Under the pieces are notes generated by a model. It saw only the letters and a program-made list of their open reading frames with translations. It did not search any database and was not told the origin of the DNA. From Bacteroidales bacterium (GTDB taxonomy: Bacteria > Bacteroidota > Bacteroidia > Bacteroidales > F082), in NCBI GenBank assembly GCA_017539045.1, contig JAFYHS010000001.1:55390-119389 (forward strand): a stretch of 64,000 nt of DNA, written 5' to 3'. Below, piece by piece: positions 50,134-60,816 of this stretch (position 1 is the stretch's first letter; every line of letters begins with the position of its first letter). A program made the translations under genes and the position numbers.

Positions 50134-53100
50134 ATGGGATTTCTAAAGAAACTCTTTGGCGACAAGGCCTCACGCGACAACAAGGCCCTGGAGCCCATAC
50201 TCCAAAAGACCCTCAAGGCATACGAGGAAATCGTGAAACTCGACATTGACAGCCTGAGACATAAGACACAAGAATTCAAGGAATACATCAAGAACAAGAC
50301 CGCTGCCGAGGTGGCCGAAATCGCCGAGCTGAAAGCCAAGGCTGAAGCCAACCCCGACATGGAGCCCGATGAGAAGGAGAAACTCTACAACCAAATCGAC
50401 AAGCTCGAGAAGCAAGAACTTGACCACATCGAAGAGGCATTGAACGAGATCCTTCCCGAGGCGTTCTCCGTGGTGAAGGCCGCGGCCAAGTACTTCTGCG
50501 AGCATGAGACCGTGGAGGTGACTGCCACCGACCTCGACCGCGAGCTGGCTGCCAAATACGAGCACGTCACCATCGAGGGCGACAAGGCCTATTACAAGAA
50601 CAGCTGGATGGCTGGCGGCAACATGGTCACCTGGGATATGGTGCATTACGACTGCCAGATCATCGGCGGTATTGTGCTGCACCAAGGCAAGATCGCTGAG
50701 ATGGCCACTGGTGAAGGTAAGACCCTCGTGGCTACCCTGCCCGTCTACCTCAACGCCTTGGCAGGCAAGGGTGTGCATGTGGTCACCGTGAACGACTACC
50801 TGGCCAAACGTGACTCCGAGTGGATGGGCGCAATGTACGAGTTCCTGGGCCTCACCGTCGACTGCATCGACAAGCACGAGCCCAACTCGGCCGCCCGTCG
50901 CCGCGCCTATAACTGCGACATCACTTACGGTACCAACAATGAGTTTGGTTTCGACTACCTGCGTGACAACATGACAGGCAACCCCGACGAGTTGGTGCAA
51001 CGCAAACACCACTACGCCATCGTCGACGAGGTCGACTCCGTGTTGATCGACGATGCCCGTACGCCTTTGATCATCAGCGGTCCCACGCCGCGCGGCGACC
51101 AGCAGGAGTTTGACCAGCTGAAGCCCGACGTGGTGAAGTTGTATGAAGCCCAAAAGCGTTATGTGACGACGATTTTGGCCGAGGCCAAGAGAATCCTCAC
51201 CGACCCCAACGCCACCGAAGACGAGAAGAAACATGGCGCCGACCAGCTCTTCCGTGCCTACCGTGGTCTGCCCAAGAACAACGCCCTCATCAAGTTCCTC
51301 AGCGAGGAAGGCATGAAGAGCCTGATGCAGAAGACCGAGGGCTTCTACATGCAGAACCGTAACGAGAACATGCACATCATCGACGACGAGTTGTATTTCG
51401 TCATCGACGAGAAACTGAATACCGTCACCCTTACCGACAAGGGTAGCGAGCAACTGGCGCAAGCCTACAACGACCCGTCGTTCTTCATCATCCCCGATGT
51501 GGGTGCCGAAGTCGCCGATTTGGAGCACTCAGACTTGAGCAACGACGAAAAGGTGCTGCGCAAGGCCGAGCTGATGCGTAACTTCGCCGAGAAGTCGGAG
51601 CGCCTGCACACCGTACAGCAGCTGCTGAAGGCCTACACCCTGTTTGAAAAAGACGTCGACTACGTCATCATCGACAACAAGGTGAAGATCGTCGACGAGC
51701 AGACGGGCCGTATCATGGAAGGCCGCCGTTGGAGCGACGGTCTGCACCAGGCCGTGGAGGCCAAGGAAAACGTGAAGGTGGAAGCCGCCACGCAGACCTA
51801 CGCCACCATCACCTTGCAGAACTACTTCCGTATGTACCACAAGCTGGCCGGTATGACCGGTACCGCTGAGACGGAAGCCGGCGAGTTCTGGGACATCTAC
51901 AAACTCGACGTGGTCGTCATCCCGACCAACCGTCCCATCGCCCGTATCGACCAGGAGGACATGATCTACAAGACCAAGCGCGAGAAATACAACGCCGTCA
52001 TCGACGAGATCCAAGCCTTGGTCAAGGAAGGCCGTCCCGTGCTGGTGGGTACCACCTCGGTGGAGGTCTCCGAGTTGCTCAGCCGCATGCTGACCCGTAA
52101 GGGCATCCCGCACAACGTGTTGAACGCCAAGCTGCACTTCAAGGAAGCACAGATCGTCAAGGAAGCCGGTCAGGCAGGCACCGTGACCATCGCCACCAAC
52201 ATGGCTGGTCGTGGTACCGATATCAAGTTAGGCCCTGGCGTGAAGGAAGCCGGCGGTCTGGCCATCATCGGCACCGAGCGCCACGAGAGCCGCCGTGTCG
52301 ACCGTCAGTTGCGTGGTCGTTCCGGCCGTCAAGGCGACCCGGGTAGCTCACAGTTTTACGTCTCGTTGGAGGACAACCTGATGCGTATGTTCGGCTCCGA
52401 GCGTATCGCAGGCATCATGGACCGCATGGGCTTGCAGGAAGGCGAAGTCATCCAGCACCCGATGATCACCAAGCAGATCGAGAAGGCACAGAAGAAAGTC
52501 GAAGAAAACCACTTCGGCGTTCGTAAGCACCTGCTCGAATACGACGACGTGATGAACGCCCAGCGCGAGGTCATCTACAAGAAACGCCGTCACGCCTTGT
52601 TCGGAGAGCGCCTCTCCATCGACCTCAACAACATGATGTTTGACTTTGGCGAAAAACTGATTGAAGAATATCAAGACGCCAAGGACTACGAGGGCTTCAA
52701 GATGGACCTGCTCTCCACCATGGGTATCGAGCCGCCCTTCAGCGAGGAAGAATTCGACCGAATGAAGACCAAGGAACTGGCCGACAAGCTGTTTGAGGCT
52801 GCCCTTGAGCACTATCGTGAGAAGGCCCGTATCATCGGCGAGAAGACCCTGCCCGTCATCAAGAACGTGTACGAGAACCAGACCCACTTCGAGAACATCG
52901 CCATCCCGATCACCGACGGCAAGCGCGGCATGAACGTCATCGTCAACCTGAAGAAAGCTGTCGAAAACGGTGCCCGCGAGGTGAACCTCTGCATCGAGAA
53001 GAGCATCACCCTCGGCCTCATCGACAATGCCTGGAAGGAACACCTCCGCGAGCTCGACGACCTAAAGGAATCGGTGCAGAACGCCTCCTACGAACAGAAA

Positions 53101-53436
53101 GACCCGTTGGTCATCTACAAGCTCGAGTCGTTCAACCTTTTCAAGGCCATGCTGGAGAACATCAACGAAGACGTCATCTCCTTCCTGATGCGTGCCGACA
53201 TCCCGACGCAAGACCCGAACGCCGTGCGTGAGTCGCGCGGACCGCAAGGCATCGACAAGTCGAAGATCCGTGAGCAGCGTCAAGACCTGCTGGCGCAGTC
53301 GCACAGCGACACGCAGCAGCGCACCATCACCCAACCCATCCGCGTGGAGAAGAAAGTGGGCCGCAACGACCCCTGCCCCTGCGGTAGTGGTAAGAAATAC
53401 AAGAATTGCCACGGAAAGTTGGAGGCGGCAGAGTAA
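50134..53436 (+). CDS. secA: Preprotein translocase ATPase SecA
   Basis: This 1100-residue ATPase drives Sec export of unfolded proteins, including the many exported proteins of this window. The nucleotide-binding motifs are [14 protein letters not shown] (Walker A) and [21 protein letters not shown] (Walker B region). The preprotein cross-linking region, the [14 protein letters not shown] motif and the helical scaffold follow. The C-terminus ends with a zinc-binding SEC-C motif ([19 protein letters not shown]). It is about 200 residues longer than E. coli SecA, as is normal in Bacteroidota. pyrH follows after 21 nt. Confidence 0.95.
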   Translation: MGFLKKLFGDKASRDNKALEPILQKTLKAYEEIVKLDIDSLRHKTQEFKEYIKNKTAAEVAEIAELKAKAEANPDMEPDEKEKLYNQIDKLEKQELDHIEEALNEILPEAFSVVKAAAKYFCEHETVEVTATDLDRELAAKYEHVTIEGDKAYYKNSWMAGGNMVTWDMVHYDCQIIGGIVLHQGKIAEMATGEGKTLVATLPVYLNALAGKGVHVVTVNDYLAKRDSEWMGAMYEFLGLTVDCIDKHEPNSAARRRAYNCDITYGTNNEFGFDYLRDNMTGNPDELVQRKHHYAIVDEVDSVLIDDARTPLIISGPTPRGDQQEFDQLKPDVVKLYEAQKRYVTTILAEAKRILTDPNATEDEKKHGADQLFRAYRGLPKNNALIKFLSEEGMKSLMQKTEGFYMQNRNENMHIIDDELYFVIDEKLNTVTLTDKGSEQLAQAYNDPSFFIIPDVGAEVADLEHSDLSNDEKVLRKAELMRNFAEKSERLHTVQQLLKAYTLFEKDVDYVIIDNKVKIVDEQTGRIMEGRRWSDGLHQAVEAKENVKVEAATQTYATITLQNYFRMYHKLAGMTGTAETEAGEFWDIYKLDVVVIPTNRPIARIDQEDMIYKTKREKYNAVIDEIQALVKEGRPVLVGTTSVEVSELLSRMLTRKGIPHNVLNAKLHFKEAQIVKEAGQAGTVTIATNMAGRGTDIKLGPGVKEAGGLAIIGTERHESRRVDRQLRGRSGRQGDPGSSQFYVSLEDNLMRMFGSERIAGIMDRMGLQEGEVIQHPMITKQIEKAQKKVEENHFGVRKHLLEYDDVMNAQREVIYKKRRHALFGERLSIDLNNMMFDFGEKLIEEYQDAKDYEGFKMDLLSTMGIEPPFSEEEFDRMKTKELADKLFEAALEHYREKARIIGEKTLPVIKNVYENQTHFENIAIPITDGKRGMNVIVNLKKAVENGAREVNLCIEKSITLGLIDNAWKEHLRELDDLKESVQNASYEQKDPLVIYKLESFNLFKAMLENINEDVISFLMRADIPTQDPNAVRESRGPQGIDKSKIREQRQDLLAQSHSDTQQRTITQPIRVEKKVGRNDPCPCGSGKKYKNCHGKLEAAE

Positions 53437-53457
53437 TCCATAAAAAACAACAACACC

Positions 53458-54165
53458 ATGAAATACAAAAGAGTATTACTGAAGCTCAGTGGCGAGGCCC
53501 TGATGGGCAGCCAGCAATACGGCATCGACCCGGTGCGTCTGGGTGAATATGCCGACGAAATCATCGAAGCCGCCCAGGCGGGCGTGCAGATTGGCATCGT
53601 CATCGGCGGCGGCAACATCTACCGCGGCCTGCAAGGTGCCTCGAAGGGCATGGACCGCATCCAAGGCGACTATATGGGCATGCTTGCTACCGTCATCAAC
53701 TCGATGGCCATGCAGTCGACCCTGCAGGGCAAGGGACAGAAAGCCACCCTGCTCTCCGGCCTCTACATCGACCGCATCGCCGACACGATGAGCAGCGCCA
53801 AGGCCATCCGTCTGCTTGAGGAAGGCCACATCGTGGTGATGGGCGCCGGCACCGGCAACCCCTTCTTCACCACCGACACGGGCTCGGCCCTCCGCGCCGT
53901 CGAGATCAAGGCCGACATCATCCTGAAGGGCACCCGTGTGGACGGCATCTACACCGCCGACCCCGAGAAAGACCCCACCGCCACCAAGTTCGAGCACATC
54001 ACCTATGACGAGGCATACCAACGCAACCTGAAGGTGATGGACATGACCGCCTTCACCATGTGTAAGGAAAACGACATGCCGATGTACGTCTTCGACATGA
54101 ACACGCGCGGTAACCTGATGAAGGTGTTGCGCGGCGAGAACATCGGAACGCTGGTGACGAAATGA
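53458..54165 (+). CDS. pyrH: UMP kinase
   Basis: This 235-residue amino-acid-kinase-fold enzyme phosphorylates UMP to UDP. It has KLSGEALMG, IVIGGGNIYRG, YMGMLATVINSMAM, GTGNPFFTTDTGSALRAVEI and the DPEKDPTATKFEHITYDEAY loop, all standard for bacterial PyrH. It is 21 nt after secA and overlaps the start of the GT39 gene by 4 nt. In many bacteria frr is directly next to pyrH; here the GT39 gene is inserted between them. Confidence 0.94.
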   Translation: MKYKRVLLKLSGEALMGSQQYGIDPVRLGEYADEIIEAAQAGVQIGIVIGGGNIYRGLQGASKGMDRIQGDYMGMLATVINSMAMQSTLQGKGQKATLLSGLYIDRIADTMSSAKAIRLLEEGHIVVMGAGTGNPFFTTDTGSALRAVEIKADIILKGTRVDGIYTADPEKDPTATKFEHITYDEAYQRNLKVMDMTAFTMCKENDMPMYVFDMNTRGNLMKVLRGENIGTLVTK

Positions 54166-56087
54166 GGACCCGCAAAACCCATCTGCGCAAGATCCAAAAT
54201 GTGCCGAGCAAGAGGATGGACTACATCCTCATCGGCATCATCATCCTCGTTGCCGCCGTCCTGAGGCTTTGGAAGCTGGGCCAGGTGCCGTTTATGCACG
54301 ATGAGTTCAGCGCCTTGCTGCGTACCCGCTTCGACAACTTCCACGACTTCATTCAGCAGGGCGTGATGCCCGACAGCCATCCCATCGGGGTGCAGCTGTT
54401 CCTTTGGGGCTGGGTGAAGCTCTTCGGATGGAGCGCATTCTGGGTCAAGCTGCCCTTCGTGCTGATGGGCATTGCCTCCATATACCTTATCTATCTTATA
54501 GGACGACAATGGTTCAACCGCAAGGTGGGCCTCTTTTCGGCCGCCTTCTTCGCCGTCAGCCAGTTTACCATCTTCTATAGTCAGCTGGCACGACCTTATT
54601 CGGCGGGACTGTTTTTCGTCCTGCTGATGGCCTATTTCTGGTATAAGATCGTCTTCGAGAAGAAGCAGCCAAGACTTGGCATATACATCGGCTTCGCGCT
54701 ATCGGCATGGGCCTGTTCCGTCATCCAGTATTTCTCCATCGCGCAGGCGGGGCTCATCTTCCTGACGGGCTTGTTCTTCCTACCCAAGGAACGACGCAAG
54801 GCCTATTGGCTCAGTGGCCTAGCAGCCGTGGTCTTGTTTGCCCCCACCCTGCCCATCTTTTGGCAGCAGCTCTTCGTGAGCGGCAGCATCGGCGGTTGGT
54901 TGGCGGCGCCCAAGTCCACCTTCCTCACCGATTTCATCCAATACACGATGAACTACTCGATGCTATTCATGTTTGTCGTGGGCATCATCATCATTCTGCC
55001 CCTTATCCTGGGCAGGCGCAGCAAGCAACGCCAGCCCTTGCGTTGGGCCGGCATCGCCTGGTTCGTCATCATCTTCGCCATCGCCTTCATCTATTCGCTG
55101 AAGCGCGAGCCCATCATCCAACACAGCACGCTGATCTTCAGCTATCCCTTCGTCATCATCGTGGCCTTCTCCTTGTTTGGCACCCGCACCTTGTCGCCAT
55201 GGCAGACCGCCTTGGTCGTGGCTGCCATCCTCTTTGTCGGCACCACCTCGCTCATTATGGAGCGTCGCTACTACGACCTAATGTACCACCAAGGCTTCGA
55301 CCAGATTGCCGCCGAGATGCAGCAAGACAAGGACCAATATGGCGACAAGATCCAGTTCGCGACAAGGACCGAGATTGGCGAGGCTGCCGAGTTCTACCAA
55401 GCGAAGACCGACGTCGAGAATCGCATCATCTTCAACCGTATCTACAACGAAGAGGGTGATTTAGTGCGCGAAGCCGAGTTGGGTGACTTCAACCGTTGGC
55501 TCAGCGAACACCACGAAGCCCCAATGCTTGGCTTCGGCTGGACCGACTACGTCAACCCGATCTGGGAAGCCACTGCCGTGGGCAACTATCCCTACCTCAT
55601 CGAGAAGAAAGACTGGTTCACCTCGCGTTACCTCACCTTGAGCAAGGCGCCTGTCGAAGGCGGTCAATACCTGCTCAACGATTTAAGCGAAAATCCCTAC
55701 GCTTACCAAGAGGAACAGGAATGGGGCAAAGGCTTCACCTTCGCATGCGATTCCTTGCCTGCCGACATCGAGGCACTCAGCGTCATCGCAAAGATCCATA
55801 ACGAAGTCGAACTCGACCGATGCGTAGCCGTCATTGAGGTGCACGATGCCGCCACCGACTCCCTTATCTTATGGCACAGCTCGTTGCCCGATGACGGACA
55901 CTTCATGCCTGGCGACCATGCCGTTGCCGACGCCATCCTCTTCAGCGACAACTTCAGACCCGAAGGCAAATACATCAAGGCCTACCTCTGGAACCAAGAC
56001 AAGAAGCCTCTCGTCGTGAACAAGTTGAGCTATTATTTCACAAAGAAAAGCCCTGTCTTGACGGGATTGTATGAGCCGCTCAACTGA
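54162..56087 (+). CDS. GT39-like membrane glycosyltransferase
   Basis: This 641-residue protein has about ten to twelve N-terminal membrane helices (to about residue 350) and a soluble C-terminal domain of about 270 residues. Features of the dolichyl-phosphate-mannose-protein mannosyltransferase superfamily are the first-loop acidic motif FMHDEFSALLR, with the Asp-Glu typical of the active site, and the SQLARPYSAGLFF helix. It is likely to transfer a sugar from a lipid donor to lipids or proteins at the inner membrane. The C-terminal part (WGKGFTFACDSLPADIEALSVIAKIH) is beta-rich and unlike known domains. Its ATG overlaps the pyrH stop. Confidence 0.75.
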   Translation: MRTRKTHLRKIQNVPSKRMDYILIGIIILVAAVLRLWKLGQVPFMHDEFSALLRTRFDNFHDFIQQGVMPDSHPIGVQLFLWGWVKLFGWSAFWVKLPFVLMGIASIYLIYLIGRQWFNRKVGLFSAAFFAVSQFTIFYSQLARPYSAGLFFVLLMAYFWYKIVFEKKQPRLGIYIGFALSAWACSVIQYFSIAQAGLIFLTGLFFLPKERRKAYWLSGLAAVVLFAPTLPIFWQQLFVSGSIGGWLAAPKSTFLTDFIQYTMNYSMLFMFVVGIIIILPLILGRRSKQRQPLRWAGIAWFVIIFAIAFIYSLKREPIIQHSTLIFSYPFVIIVAFSLFGTRTLSPWQTALVVAAILFVGTTSLIMERRYYDLMYHQGFDQIAAEMQQDKDQYGDKIQFATRTEIGEAAEFYQAKTDVENRIIFNRIYNEEGDLVREAELGDFNRWLSEHHEAPMLGFGWTDYVNPIWEATAVGNYPYLIEKKDWFTSRYLTLSKAPVEGGQYLLNDLSENPYAYQEEQEWGKGFTFACDSLPADIEALSVIAKIHNEVELDRCVAVIEVHDAATDSLILWHSSLPDDGHFMPGDHAVADAILFSDNFRPEGKYIKAYLWNQDKKPLVVNKLSYYFTKKSPVLTGLYEPLN

Positions 56088-56108
56088 GGCGAGAAAAATG
56101 GCAGGATT

Positions 56109-56140
56109 TTTGAAGGGAAAAAGAAAAATAATTACTTTTG
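56109..56140 (+). promoter_or_regulatory. Promoter of frr
   Basis: TTTG (56109-56112) and TACTTTTG followed by C (56133-56140) are separated by 20 bp, a good sigma-ABfr match, 19 bp before the frr ATG. Confidence 0.68.
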
Positions 56141-56159
56141 CACCAAAATTCACACGACT

Positions 56160-56723
56160 ATGACTGAAGATTCTCAATTTGTATTAGACGAGGCCACTGA
56201 AAGCATGGACAACACCATCAAGCACTTGGAGCATGAGTTTCAGGGCATCAGGGCAGGAAAAGCCAGTCCGGCCATGCTGAACGGCGTTATGGTTGAATAC
56301 TACGGCACGACGGTGCCCATCGAGCAGACCGCCAACATCGGCTGCACCGACGCCCGCATGATTGTGGTGCAACCTTTCGACAAGAGCGCACTCAACAACA
56401 TCGCCAAGGCCATCCTGAACGCCAACCTGGGTTTCAACCCCATCAACAACGGCGAGATCCTGCGTATTGCAGTGCCCGCCTTGACCGAGGAACGCCGTAA
56501 AGAGCTGGTGAAGCGCACCAAGAACGCCGCCGAGGAAGCCAAGGTCGGCATCCGTGGCATCCGCCGCAACGCCAACGACGACGCCAAGAAACTGGAGAAA
56601 GACGTGATCTCGGAAGACGAGTCGAAGCTCCTGCAAGAGGAGATTCAGAAACTCACCGACAAATACATCAAGAAGATCGACGACCTCACCGAGTTGAAGT
56701 CAAAAGACATCTTGACAGTGTAA
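56160..56723 (+). CDS. frr: Ribosome recycling factor
   Basis: This 187-residue protein releases ribosomes after termination. It has the RRF pattern: an N-terminal helix with EHEFQGIRAGKASPAML, NIGCTDARMIVVQPFDKSALNNI, and the C-terminal KRTKNAAEEAKVGIRGIRRNANDDAKK. It has its own promoter after the GT39 gene and is followed by a strong hairpin shared with ddl. Confidence 0.94.
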   Translation: MTEDSQFVLDEATESMDNTIKHLEHEFQGIRAGKASPAMLNGVMVEYYGTTVPIEQTANIGCTDARMIVVQPFDKSALNNIAKAILNANLGFNPINNGEILRIAVPALTEERRKELVKRTKNAAEEAKVGIRGIRRNANDDAKKLEKDVISEDESKLLQEEIQKLTDKYIKKIDDLTELKSKDILTV

Positions 56724-56726
56724 AAG

Positions 56727-56752
56727 AAAAAGGAGCCAAGCGGCTCCTTTTT
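56727..56752. terminator. Bidirectional terminator, frr / ddl
   Basis: AAAAAGGAGCC (56727-56737) pairs with GGCTCCTTTTT (56742-56752) around AAGC. It lies between converging stops and ends 3 bp before the ddl stop. Confidence 0.88.
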
Positions 56753-56755
56753 CTT

Positions 56756-57727
56756 TTATAAGACATTCTCTATCGCCATACCGAACAGCCGTTCGAGCGT
56801 CAGGCCGAAGCATCGGGCCTGCGCAGGGATGATGCTGGCCTCCGACATGCCCGGGACGATGTTGGCCTCGATGAAGAACACGCCATCGTCGCTGACGATG
56901 TAGTCCATACGGACAAAGCCCTTACACTCCAGCTTCTCGTAGAGCATCGCCGTCGTGGCCTTGATCTCGATCTCGGTGTCTTCGTCCACCTGGGCGGGCG
57001 TCACCTCATCGCATTTGCCGGCGGTATATTTGGCTTCGTAGTCGAAGAACTCGTTCTTGCTGCAAATCTCGGTCAAGGGGAAGACCATCATCTTGCCTTT
57101 GTAGTTCATGGCACCGCAGCCGAACTCGCGGCCCTTGACGAACTTCTCGCACATCACCTGGCCGCCTGCCGCCATAGCGGTCTCCACAGCCGGGACAAAC
57201 TGTTCCTCAGTCTTCACCTTGGTCACACCCACGCTGGAGCCGTTGCAGGTCGGCTTGACGAACATAGGCAGGCCTATCTTCTTGATGATGGCCGCGGCAT
57301 CGTATTCTTCACCTTTATTAATAAGCACCGAGGGCGACACCTTCACGCCATAGGAAGCCACCACACGCTTGCAGAAATCCTTGTGGAAAGTGAGGGCACA
57401 GGTGGTCAGATCCGACGAGGTGCAGGGGATGCCCATCAGCTCCAGATAGCCCGAAAGCGGCCCGTTCTCACCCGGCTCGCCATGCACCGCATTGAAAGCC
57501 ACGTCAAATTTCACCTTGCGGCCGTCGACTTGGATGGAAAAATCGTTCTTGTCGACCTCTATATGCGAACCATCGTCAAGCAAGCCATACCAGCCTTTCT
57601 TTGACACCACAATAATATGAGAATCATACTGTTGCGGATTCAGGTTCTTCTTCACCACATGTGCACTTTTGACGGAAATTTCAAACTCTCCCGAATCTCC
57701 GCCACAAATAATTGCCACATTTTTCAT
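56756..57727 (-). CDS. ddl: D-alanine--D-alanine ligase
   Basis: This 323-residue ATP-grasp enzyme makes the D-Ala-D-Ala end of peptidoglycan precursors. Motifs are IICGGDSGEFEIS at the N-terminus, HGEPGENGPLSGYLELMGIPCTSS, the ATP-grasp loop PTCNGSSVGVTKV and the metal-site segment FIEANIVPGMSEASIIP. It is divergent from the PASTA gene, whose promoter starts within the ddl 5' end. Confidence 0.94.
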   Translation of the reverse strand: MKNVAIICGGDSGEFEISVKSAHVVKKNLNPQQYDSHIIVVSKKGWYGLLDDGSHIEVDKNDFSIQVDGRKVKFDVAFNAVHGEPGENGPLSGYLELMGIPCTSSDLTTCALTFHKDFCKRVVASYGVKVSPSVLINKGEEYDAAAIIKKIGLPMFVKPTCNGSSVGVTKVKTEEQFVPAVETAMAAGGQVMCEKFVKGREFGCGAMNYKGKMMVFPLTEICSKNEFFDYEAKYTAGKCDEVTPAQVDEDTEIEIKATTAMLYEKLECKGFVRMDYIVSDDGVFFIEANIVPGMSEASIIPAQARCFGLTLERLFGMAIENVL

Positions 57728-57743
57728 ATTTTTTGTAATTTTG
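57713..57743 (+). promoter_or_regulatory. Promoter of the PASTA gene
   Basis: TTG (57713-57715) and TAATTTTG (57736-57743) are 20 bp apart. It lies 72 bp before the ATG and overlaps the start of the divergent ddl. Confidence 0.65.
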
Positions 57744-57815
57744 TCGGTTTAAACTAGGTAACAATAAAAACACTCAAAAACGAGTTGTAAAAAACACGGC
57801 TAAAATAGTAAAAAT

Positions 57816-58718
57816 ATGGGACGCTTCCACTTCCTCAAGGAAAAGAAATTTTACGTCAACCTGTTGATCATCCTGCTGCTTTGTGTGGCCTTGCTTTGGT
57901 TAACCTTTAGGTTGTTAGACAAATATACCCGTCACGACAAGGTCTACACCATGCCTGATTTTGTCGGGCAAGACTACAGGGAAGTGATGCACGAGCACTC
58001 CAAGGACTTCCATTTCATCCTCATCGACAGCGTGTATCCCAAGGGACAGCAGCCCGGATCCATCTACCAGCAAGACCCCTTGCCTGGCTCCAAGATCAAG
58101 CGTGGCCGTAACGTCTATGCCATCATCGTGGCCGTGACACCCGAAAAGACCGTCATGCCCAACCTGAAGGGCATCTCCCTTCGCGAGGCCATCGGACGAC
58201 TCGAATCGAACGGCTTGGACGTGGATTACCTAGACTATGTGGAGTATTCCTACAAAAACAACGTCATCGAGCAGTTCTACCAAGGACAGCCCATCGAGAC
58301 GGGCACCGAACTGGTGAAAGGCAGCAAGATCATGCTCCGCGTGGGCATCGGTCAAGACAAGAACAAAGTCAAGGTACCCAACCTGATCGGCAAGCCCGCT
58401 TCCGACATCAAGAAGATGCTGAACCTGGCGGGGTTGAACCTCGGGAAGGAATCCTTCGAAGACCGCGACAGCATACAGTATGAGTTTGTGAAGCGCATGA
58501 CTCCCGGACCCAGCTCGGGCAACGTGGAGCCTGGCACCTTCGTTGACGTGTGGTACCATTCGAGCAAGACCTTGGACTTCAAGAAAGAGATGAAGGAACT
58601 GCTCCATGAGGACTCCATCGCCAACATACCGCAGCCCAAGATCGACACCATCTTAGACCCCAATGAACCTATTGAAACCAACGATTATGAAGAGCATAAT
58701 GAAGAAGACGAGTTTTAA
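57816..58718 (+). CDS. PASTA-domain membrane protein
   Basis: This 300-residue protein has one N-terminal membrane helix (FYVNLLIILLLCVALLWLTFRLL) and three extracytoplasmic PASTA domains. Their cores are MPDFVGQDYREVMHEH, MPNLKGISLREAIGRLE and VPNLIGKPASDIKKMLNLAG. PASTA domains bind peptidoglycan fragments in serine/threonine kinases and penicillin-binding proteins. Here they are on a stand-alone protein that may sense or bind the cell wall. Its position next to ddl and upstream of rluD is common in Bacteroidales. Confidence 0.88.
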   Translation: MGRFHFLKEKKFYVNLLIILLLCVALLWLTFRLLDKYTRHDKVYTMPDFVGQDYREVMHEHSKDFHFILIDSVYPKGQQPGSIYQQDPLPGSKIKRGRNVYAIIVAVTPEKTVMPNLKGISLREAIGRLESNGLDVDYLDYVEYSYKNNVIEQFYQGQPIETGTELVKGSKIMLRVGIGQDKNKVKVPNLIGKPASDIKKMLNLAGLNLGKESFEDRDSIQYEFVKRMTPGPSSGNVEPGTFVDVWYHSSKTLDFKKEMKELLHEDSIANIPQPKIDTILDPNEPIETNDYEEHNEEDEF

Positions 58719-60816
58719 GGCATTCGCGCTGTTAATGGCATTCGGCCTCATCGCCGGAAGCGTCAGTGCGCAAGAGATATTAACCCCATTCCGTTCCACT
58801 ACAGAGAAGGCTCCTGTGAGAAGAGGCGTCGCCGAGGCGCGTTTCCTGCCGTTTTTCGACGATTTCAGCCAGTCGGCCCTCTATCCCGACTCCACCAAGT
58901 GGACAGACTGCAACGCCTTGGTCAACGACGGCTTCCCCTTGTGTCCGCCCAACCGCAACGGCATCACCCTCGACGTGCTCGACGCCAACGGCCGCGTCTA
59001 CAGCTATGCCATCAGCAATGCCTTCTTGGCGGAATACCTCACCTCGGTCCGCATCCGCTTGGACTCCGTCATGGAGCCTGAGCCTCGCGCCCTCACCCCT
59101 GCCGACTCCGTCTACCTGAGCTTCTACTACCAGCCCCAAGGCAACGGCAACGCCCCTGAGGAGCAAGACTCGCTCGGACTGCAGTTCGGCACCACCGTGC
59201 TGCGTCAGGAGTTCCTGTTTTTGGACTACCAAAACTACGACATCGCGGACATCTTCGCTGAGATGCAGGTCGACACCCTGTTTCCCGGCGACACGGTTTG
59301 GGCCTCCGTAGGCTGCCAACCCGGCCTCTTCACCATCGTCACCGACACCTTGACACCCGCCACACAAGGCAGCATCGCCGTGCCCTGCGACTCGGTGTTC
59401 ACCACCGTGGCCGACACCACCTGGTATCACATCTGGAGTGTGCCCGGACAGGCCCTCGAGTCCTTCATGAACGAGAACGACGGAGCACATTTCAAGCAGG
59501 TGCTGATCCCCATCCGCGACGAGCGTTTCTTCCGCGAGGACTTCTACTTCCGCTTCTACAACTACGCCAGCATCGTCAGCAGCTCGCTGCCGGCCAACCG
59601 CAGCAACGAGGACAACTGGAACATCGACTTCGTCTACCTCAACCTCGGACGTTCGGCCAACGACACCATCTATCCCATGCTGACCTTCTCGGGACAAAGA
59701 CCCAGCTTCTTCGAACGCTACCAAGCCATACCCTACCGCCAATACCGCATCAACCCCAACTCCGCCATCCGCGAGAACCTGCACATCGACATCGCCAACC
59801 TTGACGGCGTCGACCACCAAGCCAATTACTACTACTCAGTACAACAAGTCGGCGGCAGCCAGCACTACACACGTGCCTTGGAGCCCACCACTATACATCC
59901 CTACAAGACCCACGGCTACCTGCAGTGCCCTGACTATGGCGAGTCGCCAGCCTGCCCCTATGTAGGCGAGCTCTTCGCCCTCAGCTTCGACTACGACTCG
60001 GTGTCGTACCTCGTCAAGCATTACATCTACGACTCCACCTGCAACCCGCCTTTGGCCGACTCGATGATCTATCGCCAAGGCATGTACAACTACTATGCTT
60101 ACGACGACGGCACCCCCGAGTTGGGCTTCGGCGTGCGTCCCGCCGGCGGTAAGTTTGCCGTGCGCTTCGACCTCGCCGAGTTCGACACCATCGCAGGCGT
60201 ACAGCTGCTCTTCAACCATACCTTGAAAGACGCCAACGACAAATACTTCGACATCGTGGTGTGGAAAGACGAGAACGGCCGTCCCGGCGAAGAGGTGTAC
60301 CGCCTGGAAGGACAACGTCCCATCTGGCAGGAGATGCCTTACCAGTTCAGCTACTATAGATTCACGAAACCCGTCCTGCTCTCAGGCGCCTTCTACATGG
60401 GCATCGAGCAACGCAACGACGACCTCATCAACATCGGCTTCGACGCATCAGTCGACAACATACAATACAACTTCATCAACACCAACGGCGCCTGGCAGCA
60501 AAGCAGCAAACACGGCTCGTTGATGATCCGTCCCGTGGTGGGGTCCTCCTACTACATCGGCGTGGACGAAAACAGCACTTCGACAGGCTCGGGAGCCATT
60601 GTGCTCTATCCCAACCCGGCCAGCAGCACCTTGCACCTCGATGGCGACATCCAGGAGGGACAGGTGTGCATCTATGACCTCACGGGCAGAAGAGTCTTCC
60701 AAGGCGAGTATCAGACAGAGATCCCAGTCAGCCAGCTGAACGACGGCATGTATTTCCTCAGCATCACCACGGCAGAAGGCCAAGTCTTCACGCAAAAATT
60801 CATCATCAAGAAATGA
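58687..60816 (+). CDS. Large secreted protein with T9SS type A sorting domain
   Basis: This is about 709 residues from the second possible Met (MKSIMKKTSFKAFALLMAF), which gives the best signal peptide; starts at 58663 or 58699 are alternatives. The end of the PASTA gene is overlapped. The body shows repeated jelly-roll-like beta regions (DFSQSALYPDSTKWTDCNALVNDG; FDIVVWKDENGRPGEE) with paired Cys (CPDYGESPACPYVGE). It ends in SGAIVLYPNPASSTLHLDG and KFIIKK, a type A T9SS domain. No enzyme motif is recognised. rluD starts within its last codons (4-nt overlap). Confidence 0.82.
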   Translation: MKSIMKKTSFKAFALLMAFGLIAGSVSAQEILTPFRSTTEKAPVRRGVAEARFLPFFDDFSQSALYPDSTKWTDCNALVNDGFPLCPPNRNGITLDVLDANGRVYSYAISNAFLAEYLTSVRIRLDSVMEPEPRALTPADSVYLSFYYQPQGNGNAPEEQDSLGLQFGTTVLRQEFLFLDYQNYDIADIFAEMQVDTLFPGDTVWASVGCQPGLFTIVTDTLTPATQGSIAVPCDSVFTTVADTTWYHIWSVPGQALESFMNENDGAHFKQVLIPIRDERFFREDFYFRFYNYASIVSSSLPANRSNEDNWNIDFVYLNLGRSANDTIYPMLTFSGQRPSFFERYQAIPYRQYRINPNSAIRENLHIDIANLDGVDHQANYYYSVQQVGGSQHYTRALEPTTIHPYKTHGYLQCPDYGESPACPYVGELFALSFDYDSVSYLVKHYIYDSTCNPPLADSMIYRQGMYNYYAYDDGTPELGFGVRPAGGKFAVRFDLAEFDTIAGVQLLFNHTLKDANDKYFDIVVWKDENGRPGEEVYRLEGQRPIWQEMPYQFSYYRFTKPVLLSGAFYMGIEQRNDDLINIGFDASVDNIQYNFINTNGAWQQSSKHGSLMIRPVVGSSYYIGVDENSTSTGSGAIVLYPNPASSTLHLDGDIQEGQVCIYDLTGRRVFQGEYQTEIPVSQLNDGMYFLSITTAEGQVFTQKFIIKK

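Noticed and set aside
50170-51528. A 452-codon minus-strand open frame opposite secA.
   Set aside because: secA is clearly correct on the plus strand; the antisense frame has no motif.
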